Assembly (NCBI GenBank): GCA_026713825.1
Contig: JAPONS010000074.1
Span: 1-48,914 of the forward strand
Direction of reading: 5' to 3'
Origin: Chloroflexota bacterium
Lineage (GTDB): Bacteria > Chloroflexota > Dehalococcoidia > Lucifugimonadales > UBA1127
Length of the DNA stretch: 48,914 bases
Shown here: in pieces, positions 32,308-40,910 of the stretch
How positions within the stretch are numbered: the stretch's first letter is position 1
How the letters are laid out: every line of letters begins with the position of its first letter
Made by a program: the position numbers and the translations under genes
The notes under the pieces: model-generated
Seen by the model: the letters and a program-made list of their open reading frames with translations, nothing else
Database searches by the model: none
What the model was told of the DNA's origin: nothing

Positions 32308-34127
32308 GCGTAGCTGTAGAGCTTGCCCGTCTGCACCAGCCGCAGGACCCGCCCGGACCGCTCCGTCACCACGCCCGGGCCGTTCACCCCAACGTCGTTC
32401 ACGAGCGCCCGGTCAACCCAGGCGATGGCGTTGCCCAGCGTGAGCACGACCGTGTCGATGGTCCACTGGTAGACCTCGTCGACGTAGAACTTGTTGGCGA
32501 CGGCCGTGTGCACGGGCCGCACCCTCGCGATGATGCCCTCGGTGCTCAGGCTGCCCGTCACGTACGCCAGCCACGCGATGCCGAAGCCGGCGAGCGCCAG
32601 CACCGCCGACGCGACCGCGATCCCCACGTTCAGGTGGAAGGCCTCCTGGTGGTCGCCGGCGAAGACGAAGTAGCCGAAGCCCCCATAGCCGTCGGTCCAG
32701 CCGAAGGCGAGCAGGCCGCCCAATGCGCCGAGCGTCGTGAAGACCAGCATGGGTGCGAGCATGGAGGGCCCGGACTCGTGGGCGTGCTCGTTCTCGGGCT
32801 TCAGCTTGCCGAGGAAGGCGGAGAAGAAGACGCGGCCCATGTACAGCGCCTTCATAAAGCCGACTGTCAGCGCGACGATGAGGAAGACCCAGCCGAACTG
32901 CCCGTGGAAGGCGGCCAGCGTGACCTCGTCCTTGCTGAAGAAGCCGCCGAAGGGCGGGATGCCGCCCAGAGAGAGCGCCGCCACGCCGAAGGCAAGCGCC
33001 GTCAACGGCATCCGCCGCCGCAGCCCGCCCATCTGCCGGATGTCGGTCTGCTCGCTGCCGTGGGAGATGCTGCCCGCGCCGAGGAACAGCGTCGCCTTGG
33101 CGAAGCCGTGGAGCAGCAGGTGGAACATGCCCGCCGTCACGCTGCCCGCGCCGAGGGCCAGCATCATGAAGGCGAGGTCCGTCAGCGTCGAGTAGGCGAG
33201 CACGCGCTTGATGTCGGTCATCACGAGCGCCATCGCGGCCGCGCCGAGGGCCGTCACCGCGCCGAGGCAGAGGAGCACCAGCGACGCCGTGTCCGAGGCC
33301 TCGAAGAAGGGGAAGACGCGCGCCACCAGGAACACGCCCGCAACGACCATCGTGGCTGAGTGCACCAGCGCGCTGACGGGCGTCGGGCCCTCCATCGCGT
33401 CGGGCAGCCAGACGTGGAACGGGAACTGCGCCGACTTGCCGATGGCGCCCATGAGCATCAGGAGCGCCGCGCCGGTGACCACGCCCTCGGAGAGCTCGCC
33501 GTTCGCCAGCGCGGCGAAGATGGCCGAGAGCTCGAAGGTGCCGGTCTCGACGAAGAGCAGCAGGATGCCGATGAGCAGGCCGACGTCGCCGACGCGCGTC
33601 GTGATGAAGGCCTTCTTGGCCGCCTCGGCCGCCGAGCGCCGGTCGTAGAAGAAACCGATGAGCAGGTAGCTGCAGATGCCGACCAGCTCCCACGCGATGT
33701 AGAGCAGCAGCAGGTTGTCGGCCATCACGAGGGCGAGCATGGAAGCGGCGAAGAGGGAGTGGACGGCGAAAAACCAGGTGAAGCGCGGCTCGTGGGCCAT
33801 GTAGCCCCACGAGTAGACCTGGATGCCCAGCGCGGCCGCCGTCACGAGGCCCAGCATCGTCAGCGTGATCGGGTCGATCCACATGCCCCACGTCAGCACG
33901 GCGTCGCCGGCCCGCAGCCAGTCGATGCTGTACATGAACGTGTAGTCGCCGGGGAACGACTTCTGCCCGAACCAGTCGGCGAAGACGAAGAAGAAGAGCG
34001 CGAAGCTGACGGCCATGGAGCCCGTGGCCAGGATGGCGCCCCAGTTCGGCAACCACCGCCTCAGCGCCACCATGAGCGCGAAGGCGATCGCCGGCAGCGA
34101 CGGGATGAGCCACGCCCACTCCATCAT
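32250..34127 (-). CDS. nuoL: Complex I subunit L (antiporter-like subunit with lateral helix)
   Basis: 625 residues, the expected size of NuoL/ND5, with about 16 transmembrane helices including the C-terminal long amphipathic segment. Signatures are YIAWELVGICSYLLIGFFYD with the conserved Glu, SAQFPFHVWLPDAMEGPTPV, VHSATMVVAGVFLVAR, VLAYSTLTDLAFMMLALG and LSLGGIPPFGGFFSKDEV. It forms the distal proton channel. The start is ATG 34127. Its terminal 58 bp are duplicated downstream. A 98-bp gap with a hairpin repeat separates it from nuoK. Confidence 0.96.
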   Translation of the reverse strand: MMEWAWLIPSLPAIAFALMVALRRWLPNWGAILATGSMAVSFALFFFVFADWFGQKSFPGDYTFMYSIDWLRAGDAVLTWGMWIDPITLTMLGLVTAAALGIQVYSWGYMAHEPRFTWFFAVHSLFAASMLALVMADNLLLLYIAWELVGICSYLLIGFFYDRRSAAEAAKKAFITTRVGDVGLLIGILLLFVETGTFELSAIFAALANGELSEGVVTGAALLMLMGAIGKSAQFPFHVWLPDAMEGPTPVSALVHSATMVVAGVFLVARVFPFFEASDTASLVLLCLGAVTALGAAAMALVMTDIKRVLAYSTLTDLAFMMLALGAGSVTAGMFHLLLHGFAKATLFLGAGSISHGSEQTDIRQMGGLRRRMPLTALAFGVAALSLGGIPPFGGFFSKDEVTLAAFHGQFGWVFLIVALTVGFMKALYMGRVFFSAFLGKLKPENEHAHESGPSMLAPMLVFTTLGALGGLLAFGWTDGYGGFGYFVFAGDHQEAFHLNVGIAVASAVLALAGFGIAWLAYVTGSLSTEGIIARVRPVHTAVANKFYVDEVYQWTIDTVVLTLGNAIAWVDRALVNDVGVNGPGVVTERSGRVLRLVQTGKLYSYALGMVLGFLALAVAWWVAQ

Positions 34128-34190
34128 CGGCCAGCCTCCGCCCTATGTGCTCGCGTACCTGTCACCAAGTCCTCCAAAACGTAGTCCGTC

Positions 34191-34210
34191 GTTCCCGCGC
34201 AGGCGGGAAC
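34191..34210. repeat. REP-like palindrome between nuoK and nuoL
   Basis: GTTCCCGC-GCAG-GCGGGAAC forms a perfect 8-bp stem. It is of the same size class as the palindromes at 13815 and 32195 and again sits at a gene junction. Confidence 0.8.
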
Positions 34211-34225
34211 CCCGCCGCCCGCGTC

Positions 34226-34531
34226 CTACCCCTTCATCGAGTCCGCTTCGTCCACGTTGGCCGTGGCGCGGACGCGGTAGAGCCGCAGGATGATGGCCAT
34301 TGCGAGGCCGACTTCGGCCGCGGCCACCGTGATGATGAAGACGGTAATCACCTGGCCCACCAGCCGTCCCGGGTCCAAGAAGGCCGCGTATGCGACGGCG
34401 TTGATGGTCGCGGCGTTGAGCATCAGCTCGACCGCCATGAGCACCATGACGGCGTTGCGGCGCGCCAGCACGCCGTACACCCCGATGGCGAACAGCGCGG
34501 CGCTCAGCAGCTCGACGTGGTACAGCTCCAC
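34226..34531 (-). CDS. nuoK: Complex I subunit K
   Basis: 101 residues with three transmembrane helices, normal for NuoK/ND4L. Conserved Glu residues within the membrane appear in VMVLMAVELMLNAATI (helix 2) and VAAAEVGLAMAIILRLYR (helix 3); both belong to the proton path. A GTG at 34531 is the start, with GGGGCTAGG upstream and 2 bp between it and the nuoJ stop region, so nuoJ-nuoK translation is close-coupled. Confidence 0.95.
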   Translation of the reverse strand: MELYHVELLSAALFAIGVYGVLARRNAVMVLMAVELMLNAATINAVAYAAFLDPGRLVGQVITVFIITVAAAEVGLAMAIILRLYRVRATANVDEADSMKG

Positions 34532-34533
34532 GC

Positions 34534-35043
34534 CTAGCCCCCGCTCCCCGGCGCGTCGTTGTCCGATGCCCGCGCGAGGATGATCGCGCCGATGAGGGCC
34601 ATCAGCAGCACCAGCGACGCAATCTCGAAGGGGACGACCCAGTTGGTGAAGAGCTCGCCGCCGAGCTCCTGCAGGCTCGGGCCCTGCAGCGCCTGCGTGT
34701 CGAGCCGGTCGTTCAGGATGACGGCGCCCATCGCGCCGAAGACGCCGAGGGCGGCCAGCGCGCCGACGAGCCACTGCGGGTTGGCCCGCACGTTGGAGAA
34801 CTCCTCGGCGCGCGTCAGCATCAGCGCGAAGAGCAGCACGATGGTCACCGCGCCGCCGTAGATGAGCACCTGCACCAGCGCAAGGAACTCGGCGACGAGC
34901 AGGATGAAGACGCCGGCCACGGAGGCGAGGCTCACCAGCAGGAAGAGGGCCGCGTGGGCCACGTTGCGCGTCGTCACCACGCCGATGCCGCTGACCAGAG
35001 CCACGACGGCAACAATGGCGAAGGCGACCGCCTGCGCGTCCAT
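34534..35043 (-). CDS. nuoJ: Complex I subunit J
   Basis: 169 residues with five transmembrane helices, as in NuoJ/ND6. The conserved ALFLLVSLASVAGVFILL and LVQVLIYGGAVTIVLLFALM segments form helices 2-3, including the region where a pi-bulge moves during coupling. The ATG at 35043 overlaps the nuoI stop by one base (TAATG on the minus strand), so the genes are translationally linked. Confidence 0.94.
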   Translation of the reverse strand: MDAQAVAFAIVAVVALVSGIGVVTTRNVAHAALFLLVSLASVAGVFILLVAEFLALVQVLIYGGAVTIVLLFALMLTRAEEFSNVRANPQWLVGALAALGVFGAMGAVILNDRLDTQALQGPSLQELGGELFTNWVVPFEIASLVLLMALIGAIILARASDNDAPGSGG

Positions 35044-35621
35044 TAGGCCTCGCTCTCCTTTTCGGCGGTGTCCTCACCGGCTTCCGCCTCGGCTGCCGGG
35101 GCGCCGCCCTCGACGGCGGGAGCGGCGGCCTTGGCCGCTGCTGCGACGGCCGCCTTCTTCTTCGTCGGCGGGATCCAGTTGGACTCGTGCTGGTACTTGA
35201 CGCCCATGTCGAGCAGCATCGGCAGGTCCACGCGGCGGCCGTTGCGGGCATAGTGGCTGATCTCGTGCTCGTGGCTCATCTCGATGGCGTCGAAGTTGCA
35301 GACCTCGACGCAGATGCCGCACAGGATGCACCGGCCGAGGTTGATCTCGAAGTCCCCGATGATCTTGCGGCGTGTGCTCTCGCCCTCGGCGTGCTTGGGG
35401 TTGTCGACCATGGTGCCGGACATGCACTGCGTCGGGCACATGCGCACGCACACCATGCAGCCGACGCAGTAGGGCTCGCCGACCTCGCCGTCCCACGTCA
35501 GCGCGGGGAAACCCCACTGCCGCTCCTGCAGGGGCAGGTGCTGCTTGGGGTACTGCGCCGTCACCGGCTTCCGGAGCGTCGTCGACAGGGTCACGAGCAT
35601 GCCCTTGAGCGCGTTAAACAC
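35043..35621 (-). CDS. nuoI: Complex I subunit I (two [4Fe-4S] ferredoxin-like subunit)
   Basis: 192 residues. Two cluster motifs carry electrons from the peripheral arm to NuoB: CVGCMVCVRMCPTQC and CILCGICVEVCNFDAIE. In the second motif, Asn follows the last Cys where Pro is common. A 40-residue Ala/Glu-rich extension (KKKAAVAAAAKAAA then acidic sequence) follows the core, longer than usual and possibly disordered. Translation starts at GTG 35621, overlapping the nuoH stop by 8 bp. Confidence 0.95.
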   Translation of the reverse strand: MFNALKGMLVTLSTTLRKPVTAQYPKQHLPLQERQWGFPALTWDGEVGEPYCVGCMVCVRMCPTQCMSGTMVDNPKHAEGESTRRKIIGDFEINLGRCILCGICVEVCNFDAIEMSHEHEISHYARNGRRVDLPMLLDMGVKYQHESNWIPPTKKKAAVAAAAKAAAPAVEGGAPAAEAEAGEDTAEKESEA

Positions 35622-36774
35622 GTCGCACCTCCCGCGCGGACACCAGCTTCACCTTCGGCCGGTTCTTCTGCGACGCCTGCCGGGTGTAGATGAAAACGGC
35701 CGCGCCTGCCAGCGTGACGACTCCGAGAATCGTGTGCACCCAGACCGGCCAGCCGTAGAAGAGCACGAAGGCGACCATCACGAAGTTCAGGAAGGAGAGC
35801 GGCACCAGCGCCTGCCAGCCGAAGGCCATGAGCTGGTCGATGCGCAGCCGCGGCAGCGTCCCCCGCAGCCAGAAGATGAGCAGGATGACGGCGTAGCACT
35901 TGATGAGGAACCAGAGCACCTCCGGCAGGAAGGGCCCGGACCAGCCGCCCAGGAAGAAGATGGTCACCAGCGCGGCGATGAGGAACGTGTTGATGTACTC
36001 GGCCAGGAAGAAGATGGACCAGTGCGCGCCGCTGTACTCGATGAACGGCCCGCCCACCAGCTCCGACTCCGCCTGGAAGATGTCGAAGGGGCTGCGGCCG
36101 ACCTCGGCGAGGCCCGCCAGCAGGAAGACGACGAAGGCCATCGGCTGCAGCAGGATGTACCACTGGTACCCCTGCCCCTCGGCGATGGCCGTCAGGTTCA
36201 GCGTGCCCGCCAGCATCGCGATCGTCATAGCGATGACCAGCAGCGGGATCTCGTAGCTGATGAGCTGCGCCGCGCTGCGCAGGCCGCCCATGATGCCGTA
36301 CTTGTTGGCGGACGCCCAGCCGGCCATGATGAGCCCGATGATGGAGAGGACGGACATGGCGAGGATGTAGACCACACCCAGGTCCATGTCGCGCAGCACC
36401 AGGTCGGAGCTGAAGGGCACGGCCACCCAGACGAGGAAGCTCGGGATGAAGACGGCCAGCGGGGCCAGCCAGTAGATAGGCCGGTCCACCCATGAGGGCA
36501 TGATGTCTTCTTTGACCACCAGCTTGATCGCGTCGGCCACGGGCTGCAGCACGCCGAAGGGGCCGACGCGCATCGGGCCCATGCGCTGCTGGATGCGCCC
36601 CAGCGACTTCCGCTCCAGCCACGTCAGCGAGAGCACGACGACGCTCAGGATGGTGAGCAGCGCCCCCGCGCGGATGACCAGCAGCAGCGCGTCCTCGCCG
36701 CCGAAGAACACGGAGAGCGCTATCAGCGCGACGAGGCCGATGACGCCCAGGGCGAGGGCCACGAGGAGGATCAC
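35614..36774 (-). CDS. nuoH: Complex I subunit H
   Basis: 386 residues with eight to nine transmembrane helices. NuoH/ND1 forms the quinone chamber and links peripheral and membrane arms. Signatures: LTWLERKSLGRIQQRMGPMR, a KLVVKEDIMP loop, LLAGLAEVGRSPFDIFQAES with the conserved acidic cluster, and FWLRGTLPRLRIDQLMAFGW. The GTG at 36774 overlaps the nuoD stop as GTGA and has GGGAGGTGGACC upstream. Confidence 0.95.
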   Translation of the reverse strand: MILLVALALGVIGLVALIALSVFFGGEDALLLVIRAGALLTILSVVVLSLTWLERKSLGRIQQRMGPMRVGPFGVLQPVADAIKLVVKEDIMPSWVDRPIYWLAPLAVFIPSFLVWVAVPFSSDLVLRDMDLGVVYILAMSVLSIIGLIMAGWASANKYGIMGGLRSAAQLISYEIPLLVIAMTIAMLAGTLNLTAIAEGQGYQWYILLQPMAFVVFLLAGLAEVGRSPFDIFQAESELVGGPFIEYSGAHWSIFFLAEYINTFLIAALVTIFFLGGWSGPFLPEVLWFLIKCYAVILLIFWLRGTLPRLRIDQLMAFGWQALVPLSFLNFVMVAFVLFYGWPVWVHTILGVVTLAGAAVFIYTRQASQKNRPKVKLVSAREVRRV

Positions 36775-37886
36775 CGGTCCACCTCCCCCAGCACGATGTC
36801 CAGGGAGCCGAGGACCATGACGGCGTCGGCCACGTAGGTGTTGCGGAGCATGGGCCGCAGCGCCTGCAGGTTCGCGAAGGACGGCGGCCGGATCTTGAGC
36901 CGGTACGGCTTGTCGCCGCCGTCGCTGACCAGGTAGACCCCGATCTCGCCGCGGGGGTTCTCGGCGCGGAAGTAGGCCTCGCCCTTGGGCGGGCGCGGGA
37001 TGCCGCGCACCTGCGCCTTGATGGCCCCCGACTCCGGCATCTGCTCCAGCGCCTGTTTCACGATCTTCACCGACTGCCGCATCTCCTCTACGCGCATCGC
37101 GTACCGGTCCCACGTGTCGCCGTTCTCGCCGATGGGAATGTCAAAGTCGAAGCGGTCGTAGATGGAGTACGGCTCGACGGCGCGGATGTCGTCCGGGATG
37201 CCGGACGCGCGCAGCGACGGCCCCGTCAGGCCGTAGTCGAGCGCCTCCTGCCCGCTGAGCACGCCGATGCCCCGGGAGCGGGCGAGGAAGACCTCGTTGT
37301 ACGTAAGCAGCCGGTCGCCCTCCTCGATGCCCTGCTCGATGGCGGGCAGCACGCCCTGCACGCGGGCGACGAAGTCGTCGGGCGGCTCCTCGCGCAGCCC
37401 GCCGATGCGGAAGTAGTTGTGCATCATGCGCGCGCCGGTGACCGCCTCGAAGAGGTTCTGGATGCGCTCCCGCTCGCGGAAGCCGTACATGATGGGCGTC
37501 ATTGCGCCCGCGTCGAGGCCCATGGTGCCGTAGAAGAGCATGTGGCTGGAGATGCGGTTGAGCTCACAGAGGATGACGCGGATGTACTCGGCGCGCTCGG
37601 GGACGGCGAGGTTCATGAGCTTCTCGACGGCGCCGACGAAGGCCAGCTCCGTGTTGAAGTTGCCGATGTAGTCCATCCGGTCGAAGAGGGTGATGATCTG
37701 CGAGTAGAGCTCACCCTCGGAGAGTTTCTCGGAGCCGCGGTGGAGGTAGCCGATGTGGGGGTCGCAGTCGACGATGCGCTCGCCATCGACCCAGAGCACC
37801 ATACGAAATACGCCATGGGTTGACGGGTGCTGCGGCCCCATGTTCACGAGGATATCTACGGATTCCAGGCGTTGGGCTTCCGTCAT
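36771..37886 (-). CDS. nuoD: Complex I subunit D (49-kDa quinone-site subunit)
   Basis: 371 residues, NuoD not fused to NuoC. It holds half the quinone pocket next to NuoB. Signatures: NMGPQHPSTHGVFRMVLWVD with the quinone-site His residues, PHIGYLHRGSEKL, YIGNFNTELAFVGAVEKL (where many relatives have YVSPMCNEH-like sequence), SHMLFYGTMGLDAGAMTP and GEIGVYLVSDGGDKPYRLKI. The ATG at 37886 stands 137 bp from the korB stop, a gap with two hairpins, so nuoD could begin a separate message from korAB or be joined to it. Confidence 0.95.
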   Translation of the reverse strand: MTEAQRLESVDILVNMGPQHPSTHGVFRMVLWVDGERIVDCDPHIGYLHRGSEKLSEGELYSQIITLFDRMDYIGNFNTELAFVGAVEKLMNLAVPERAEYIRVILCELNRISSHMLFYGTMGLDAGAMTPIMYGFRERERIQNLFEAVTGARMMHNYFRIGGLREEPPDDFVARVQGVLPAIEQGIEEGDRLLTYNEVFLARSRGIGVLSGQEALDYGLTGPSLRASGIPDDIRAVEPYSIYDRFDFDIPIGENGDTWDRYAMRVEEMRQSVKIVKQALEQMPESGAIKAQVRGIPRPPKGEAYFRAENPRGEIGVYLVSDGGDKPYRLKIRPPSFANLQALRPMLRNTYVADAVMVLGSLDIVLGEVDR

Positions 37887-37910
37887 GCCCTCTCCACCGG
37901 GTTTGCGTCC

Positions 37911-37940
37911 CGACGGGGCGTCTCAAAAGGCGCCCCGTCG
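37911..37940. other. Hairpin between korB and nuoD
   Basis: CGACGGGGCG (37911-37920) pairs with CGCCCCGTCG (37931-37940), extended by TCT/AGG to a 13-bp stem with a CAAA loop. A second short GC stem (CCGGCCT/AGGCCGG) lies near 38001-38019 right after korB. Neither has a good T-tract on the minus strand. They may be a weak terminator, attenuator or mRNA processing signal within the cluster. Confidence 0.55.
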
Positions 37941-38023
37941 CGTGGTCTGCCGTGCCCTCGCACGACGTATGTTGTCTAAAGAAGTGCCGTTGCCAGTCGC
38001 CTCCGGCCTGAGGCCGGGGGAAC

Positions 38024-38911
38024 CTACATCATCCGGCGGACAATTCTCTCGCGCTGCTCGTCGGTGATGGCCAGGTCGCGGTGCGCGATGGGGCCGCCCT
38101 TCTCCAGCACGGGCTCCCGCTGCCCCAGCGTCTCGATGTCGTTGCCCTGGAAGAAGAGGCCGACGTTGATGGTGTCGCCCCACTCCATGGCGCGCTCGCA
38201 GGCCGACTTCCAGTCCTGCGGGTCGTGTCCCTGCTCCTCCAGCTTGACGACCCGCTGCTTGAAGAAGTCGTGCGAGTTGTCGAGGTTGAAGGTGACGCAG
38301 GGGCTGAAGACGTCCACCAGCGCGAAGCCCTTGTGCTCGATGGCGCCCCGGATGAGGGCCGTGGTGTGGCGGATGTCGCCGCTGTAGGCGCGCGCGACGT
38401 ACGTGGCACCGTTCATGATGGCCTGCGTCAGGGGGTTGAGCGGCGTCTCGACGTTGCCGAAGGGCGTGCTCTTGGTCTTCATGCCCAGCCGGCTGGTGGG
38501 CGAGATCTGGCCCGTGGTGAGGCCGTAGATCTGGTTGTTCATGACGATGTAGGTGATGTCGATGTTGCGGCGCGCGGTGTGCGTGAAGTGGTTGCCACCG
38601 ATGCCGTAGCCGTCACCGTCGCCGCCCGTCGCGATGACCGTCAGGTCATGGTTCGCGAGCTTCGCGCCGGACGCCACCGCGAGGGAGCGCCCGTGCAGCG
38701 TGTGCGCGCCGTAGGCGTTGATGTAGCCCGGCAGGTTGGAGGAGCAGCCGATGCCGCTCACCGTCAGGATCTGGTGCGGTTGCAGGCCCAGCTCGGCGCA
38801 CGCCCGCTGCAGCGAGTTGAGCACCCCGAAATCGCCGCACCCCGGGCACCAGTCCGGGTTGATCCCGGAGCGGAAGTTTGCAGCCGTCATTTGTGCACTG
38901 CCAGTGGTCAT
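38024..38911 (-). CDS. korB: 2-oxoacid:ferredoxin oxidoreductase, beta subunit
   Basis: 295 residues. The beta subunit binds thiamine diphosphate and a [4Fe-4S] cluster and, with KorA, oxidatively decarboxylates a 2-oxoacid (often 2-oxoglutarate) to acyl-CoA while reducing ferredoxin. Visible are cluster Cys in DWCPGCGDFGVL, GIGCSSNLPGY and FSPCVTFN, and the ThDP/Mg motif TGGDGDGYGIGGNH followed by IVMNNQIYGLTTGQ. The ATG at 38911 has GGGAGGAACGGTC upstream; the korA stop is 12 bp away. It sits between nuoC and nuoD, on the same strand. Confidence 0.94.
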   Translation of the reverse strand: MTTGSAQMTAANFRSGINPDWCPGCGDFGVLNSLQRACAELGLQPHQILTVSGIGCSSNLPGYINAYGAHTLHGRSLAVASGAKLANHDLTVIATGGDGDGYGIGGNHFTHTARRNIDITYIVMNNQIYGLTTGQISPTSRLGMKTKSTPFGNVETPLNPLTQAIMNGATYVARAYSGDIRHTTALIRGAIEHKGFALVDVFSPCVTFNLDNSHDFFKQRVVKLEEQGHDPQDWKSACERAMEWGDTINVGLFFQGNDIETLGQREPVLEKGGPIAHRDLAITDEQRERIVRRMM

Positions 38912-38923
38912 GACCGTTCCTCC

Positions 38924-40699
38924 CTAAACGTTGACTTCCTGGTAGGGGACGAAGACGTCCGCCTTACCGGCCAGGATCTCCCGCACGCCGTTGGCGATGT
39001 GGTGGGGCATGAAGGGCTCGCCGTCGTACTTGCGGATGTGACTGTCGATGGTCAGGCCGGTCTCGCTCCGCAGGTAGCGGTAGAACTGGCCCGAGTAGTT
39101 GTTCTCCACGATGATGGGTTTCTTGGCCGCGTTCACCACCGCGGTGATGGCGTTCGCGTGGAAGGGGACGATCCACTTCACCTGCAGGCGGTTGGCGGTG
39201 ATGCCCTCCTCCGCAAGCTGCTCCACGGCCTCCCGGATGGCGCCCTCCGAGGAGCCCCAGCCGATGAGGGTCACGTCGGCGTCGGCTGGGCCCACCAGGG
39301 CCGGCGAGGCGACGCGCCCCTCCAGGTCGTTGAACTTGCGGGCCCGCTTCTCCACCATGGCGCGGCGCTTGTAGGGGTTGGTGTACTCGTCGCTGATCAG
39401 GCCGCCGTCCTCGTCGTGCTCGTCGGTGGATATCACGTGGACGTAGCCCTCCGTGCCGGGCAGCGCCCGCGGGGAGATGCCGTCCTCGGTGTCCTTGTAC
39501 CGCTGGTAGCCGTTGCCCGTCCCCGCATCGGTGATGATCTTGCCGCGGTTGATGGCGGGGTTCATGTCGATGTCGTCCGGGACCACGCTGAAGGTGCCCT
39601 CGGAGATTAGCAGGTCGGACAGCACCAGGCCGGGGCACTGGTAGTGGTCGACCAGGTTGAACAGCTCGGGGATGGTGTTGTAGGCGTCCAGCGCGCTTGT
39701 CGGGGCGACGATGATGCGGGGGAAGTCGCCCTGGCTGGCGCCCAGCGTCTGCCACAGGTCGCCCTGCTCGGTCTTCGTCGGCACGCCCGTCGAGGGGCCC
39801 GCGCGCTGCACGTCGACCAGGACGACGGGGATCTCCATCATCGCCGCCGCGCCCACGGCCTCGGTCATCAGCGCGAAGCCGCCGCCGGACGTCGAGCACA
39901 TGGCCCGTGCGCCCGCGTGGGCCGCGCCCATCACCATGTTCGCAACGCCGATCTCGTCCTCCACCTGCCGCACCATGATGCCCAGGTCGCGGGCGTTCTG
40001 CGCCATCCAGTGCAGCACGCCGGTCGAGGGGCTCATGGGGTAGGCGGCGTAGAACTTGACGCCGGCGGCCGCCGCGCCCATGGCGATGGCGTCGTTGCCC
40101 GCCCACTGGGCCTTCGGCTGGTCCGTCTCCGGGAGCGCCGTCGGGAAGGGAGTGAAATTCTGCTGCGCGTACTCGTACCCCGCCCGTGCCACGCCGACGT
40201 TCTCGTCGACCACCGACTGCCCCTGCCGCGCGAACCGCACCTTCAGGGAGTCCTCGAGGATCGTGAAATCGAGCTGCAGCAGCGCGCAGGTGGCGCCGAC
40301 GGCGATCGTGTTCTGCACCAGCCGGTTGCGGCTCCCGGACACCTGCGACACCGGGATGGGGCAGAGCTCCACGCCCTGCCGCGGGTTGCCCGGGTTGATG
40401 GAATCGCTGTTGAAGATGGCGCGCGTGCCCTCGCCCATGAGGCCCAGGTGCCGGTTCATGGTGTCCTGGTTCAGGCAGAGCAGCAGGTCCAGCTTGTCGC
40501 CGTGCGTGTACACGGGCTCGTCGCTGATTCGGACCGTCAGGAAGATGTGGCCGCCGCGGACGATGGACTGGTAGGCGTTGTAGGCGTTGAAGTAGAGACC
40601 CCTGCGAATGAACAGTCGCGTCAGAATGTTGCCCGGTGTGGCGATGCCCTGTCCCGCCTCACCGCCGATTGCCAACGCAAAATCGAAACTCCCGGCCAT
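38924..40699 (-). CDS. korA: 2-oxoacid:ferredoxin oxidoreductase, fused gamma-alpha subunit
   Basis: 591 residues. The N-terminal 190 or so form the gamma domain (ALAIGGEAGQGIATPG; LDLLLCLNQDTMNRH), followed by the alpha pyrimidine-binding domain (GVKFYAAYPMSPSTGVLHWM; EDEIGVANMVMGAAHAGARA; STSGGGFALMTEAVG) and a C-terminal transketolase-like part (VTLIGWGSSEGAIREAVE). This fused form is typical of KorA/2-oxoglutarate-type enzymes; pyruvate or branched-chain substrates cannot be excluded. The ATG at 40699 is preceded by GAGGAGTTCGACC. It begins the kor-nuoD part of the cluster, 211 bp after nuoC. Confidence 0.94.
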   Translation of the reverse strand: MAGSFDFALAIGGEAGQGIATPGNILTRLFIRRGLYFNAYNAYQSIVRGGHIFLTVRISDEPVYTHGDKLDLLLCLNQDTMNRHLGLMGEGTRAIFNSDSINPGNPRQGVELCPIPVSQVSGSRNRLVQNTIAVGATCALLQLDFTILEDSLKVRFARQGQSVVDENVGVARAGYEYAQQNFTPFPTALPETDQPKAQWAGNDAIAMGAAAAGVKFYAAYPMSPSTGVLHWMAQNARDLGIMVRQVEDEIGVANMVMGAAHAGARAMCSTSGGGFALMTEAVGAAAMMEIPVVLVDVQRAGPSTGVPTKTEQGDLWQTLGASQGDFPRIIVAPTSALDAYNTIPELFNLVDHYQCPGLVLSDLLISEGTFSVVPDDIDMNPAINRGKIITDAGTGNGYQRYKDTEDGISPRALPGTEGYVHVISTDEHDEDGGLISDEYTNPYKRRAMVEKRARKFNDLEGRVASPALVGPADADVTLIGWGSSEGAIREAVEQLAEEGITANRLQVKWIVPFHANAITAVVNAAKKPIIVENNYSGQFYRYLRSETGLTIDSHIRKYDGEPFMPHHIANGVREILAGKADVFVPYQEVNV

Positions 40700-40752
40700 G
40701 GTCGAACTCCTCAATACACAATGGTGTCGACATAGGCCGACACGACTAGCGC

Positions 40753-40781
40753 AGTATACGGGCAAACTTTACGGGCGTCTA
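40753..40781 (-). promoter_or_regulatory. Possible promoter of korA
   Basis: On the minus strand, TAGACG (complement of 40776-40781) and TATACT (complement of 40753-40758) are separated by 17 bp, 54 nt before the korA ATG. The 211-bp gap also contains the near-palindromic stretch GTTACTATAAC around 40814-40830. A separate promoter would let korAB-nuoD-N be expressed apart from nuoABC. The -35 match is only 4 of 6. Confidence 0.35.
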
Positions 40782-40910
40782 TTTGTTCGGCTTGGCCCGC
40801 CAGGTGGCCGTATGTGGTTATAGTAACACTCTATAGTGACAGGTTGAGCTATACGCCACACCCTAGTCGTTGCAAGCTGGGCCGTCAAGCGGCCGCTACG
40901 AGTTGGCCGC

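Noticed and set aside
30980-32443. Long open frames on the plus strand opposite the nuo genes, and similar ones opposite mfd, korA and proA
   Set aside because: They are Arg/His/Glu-rich antisense shadows caused by high GC; the minus- or plus-strand genes there have full family signatures.
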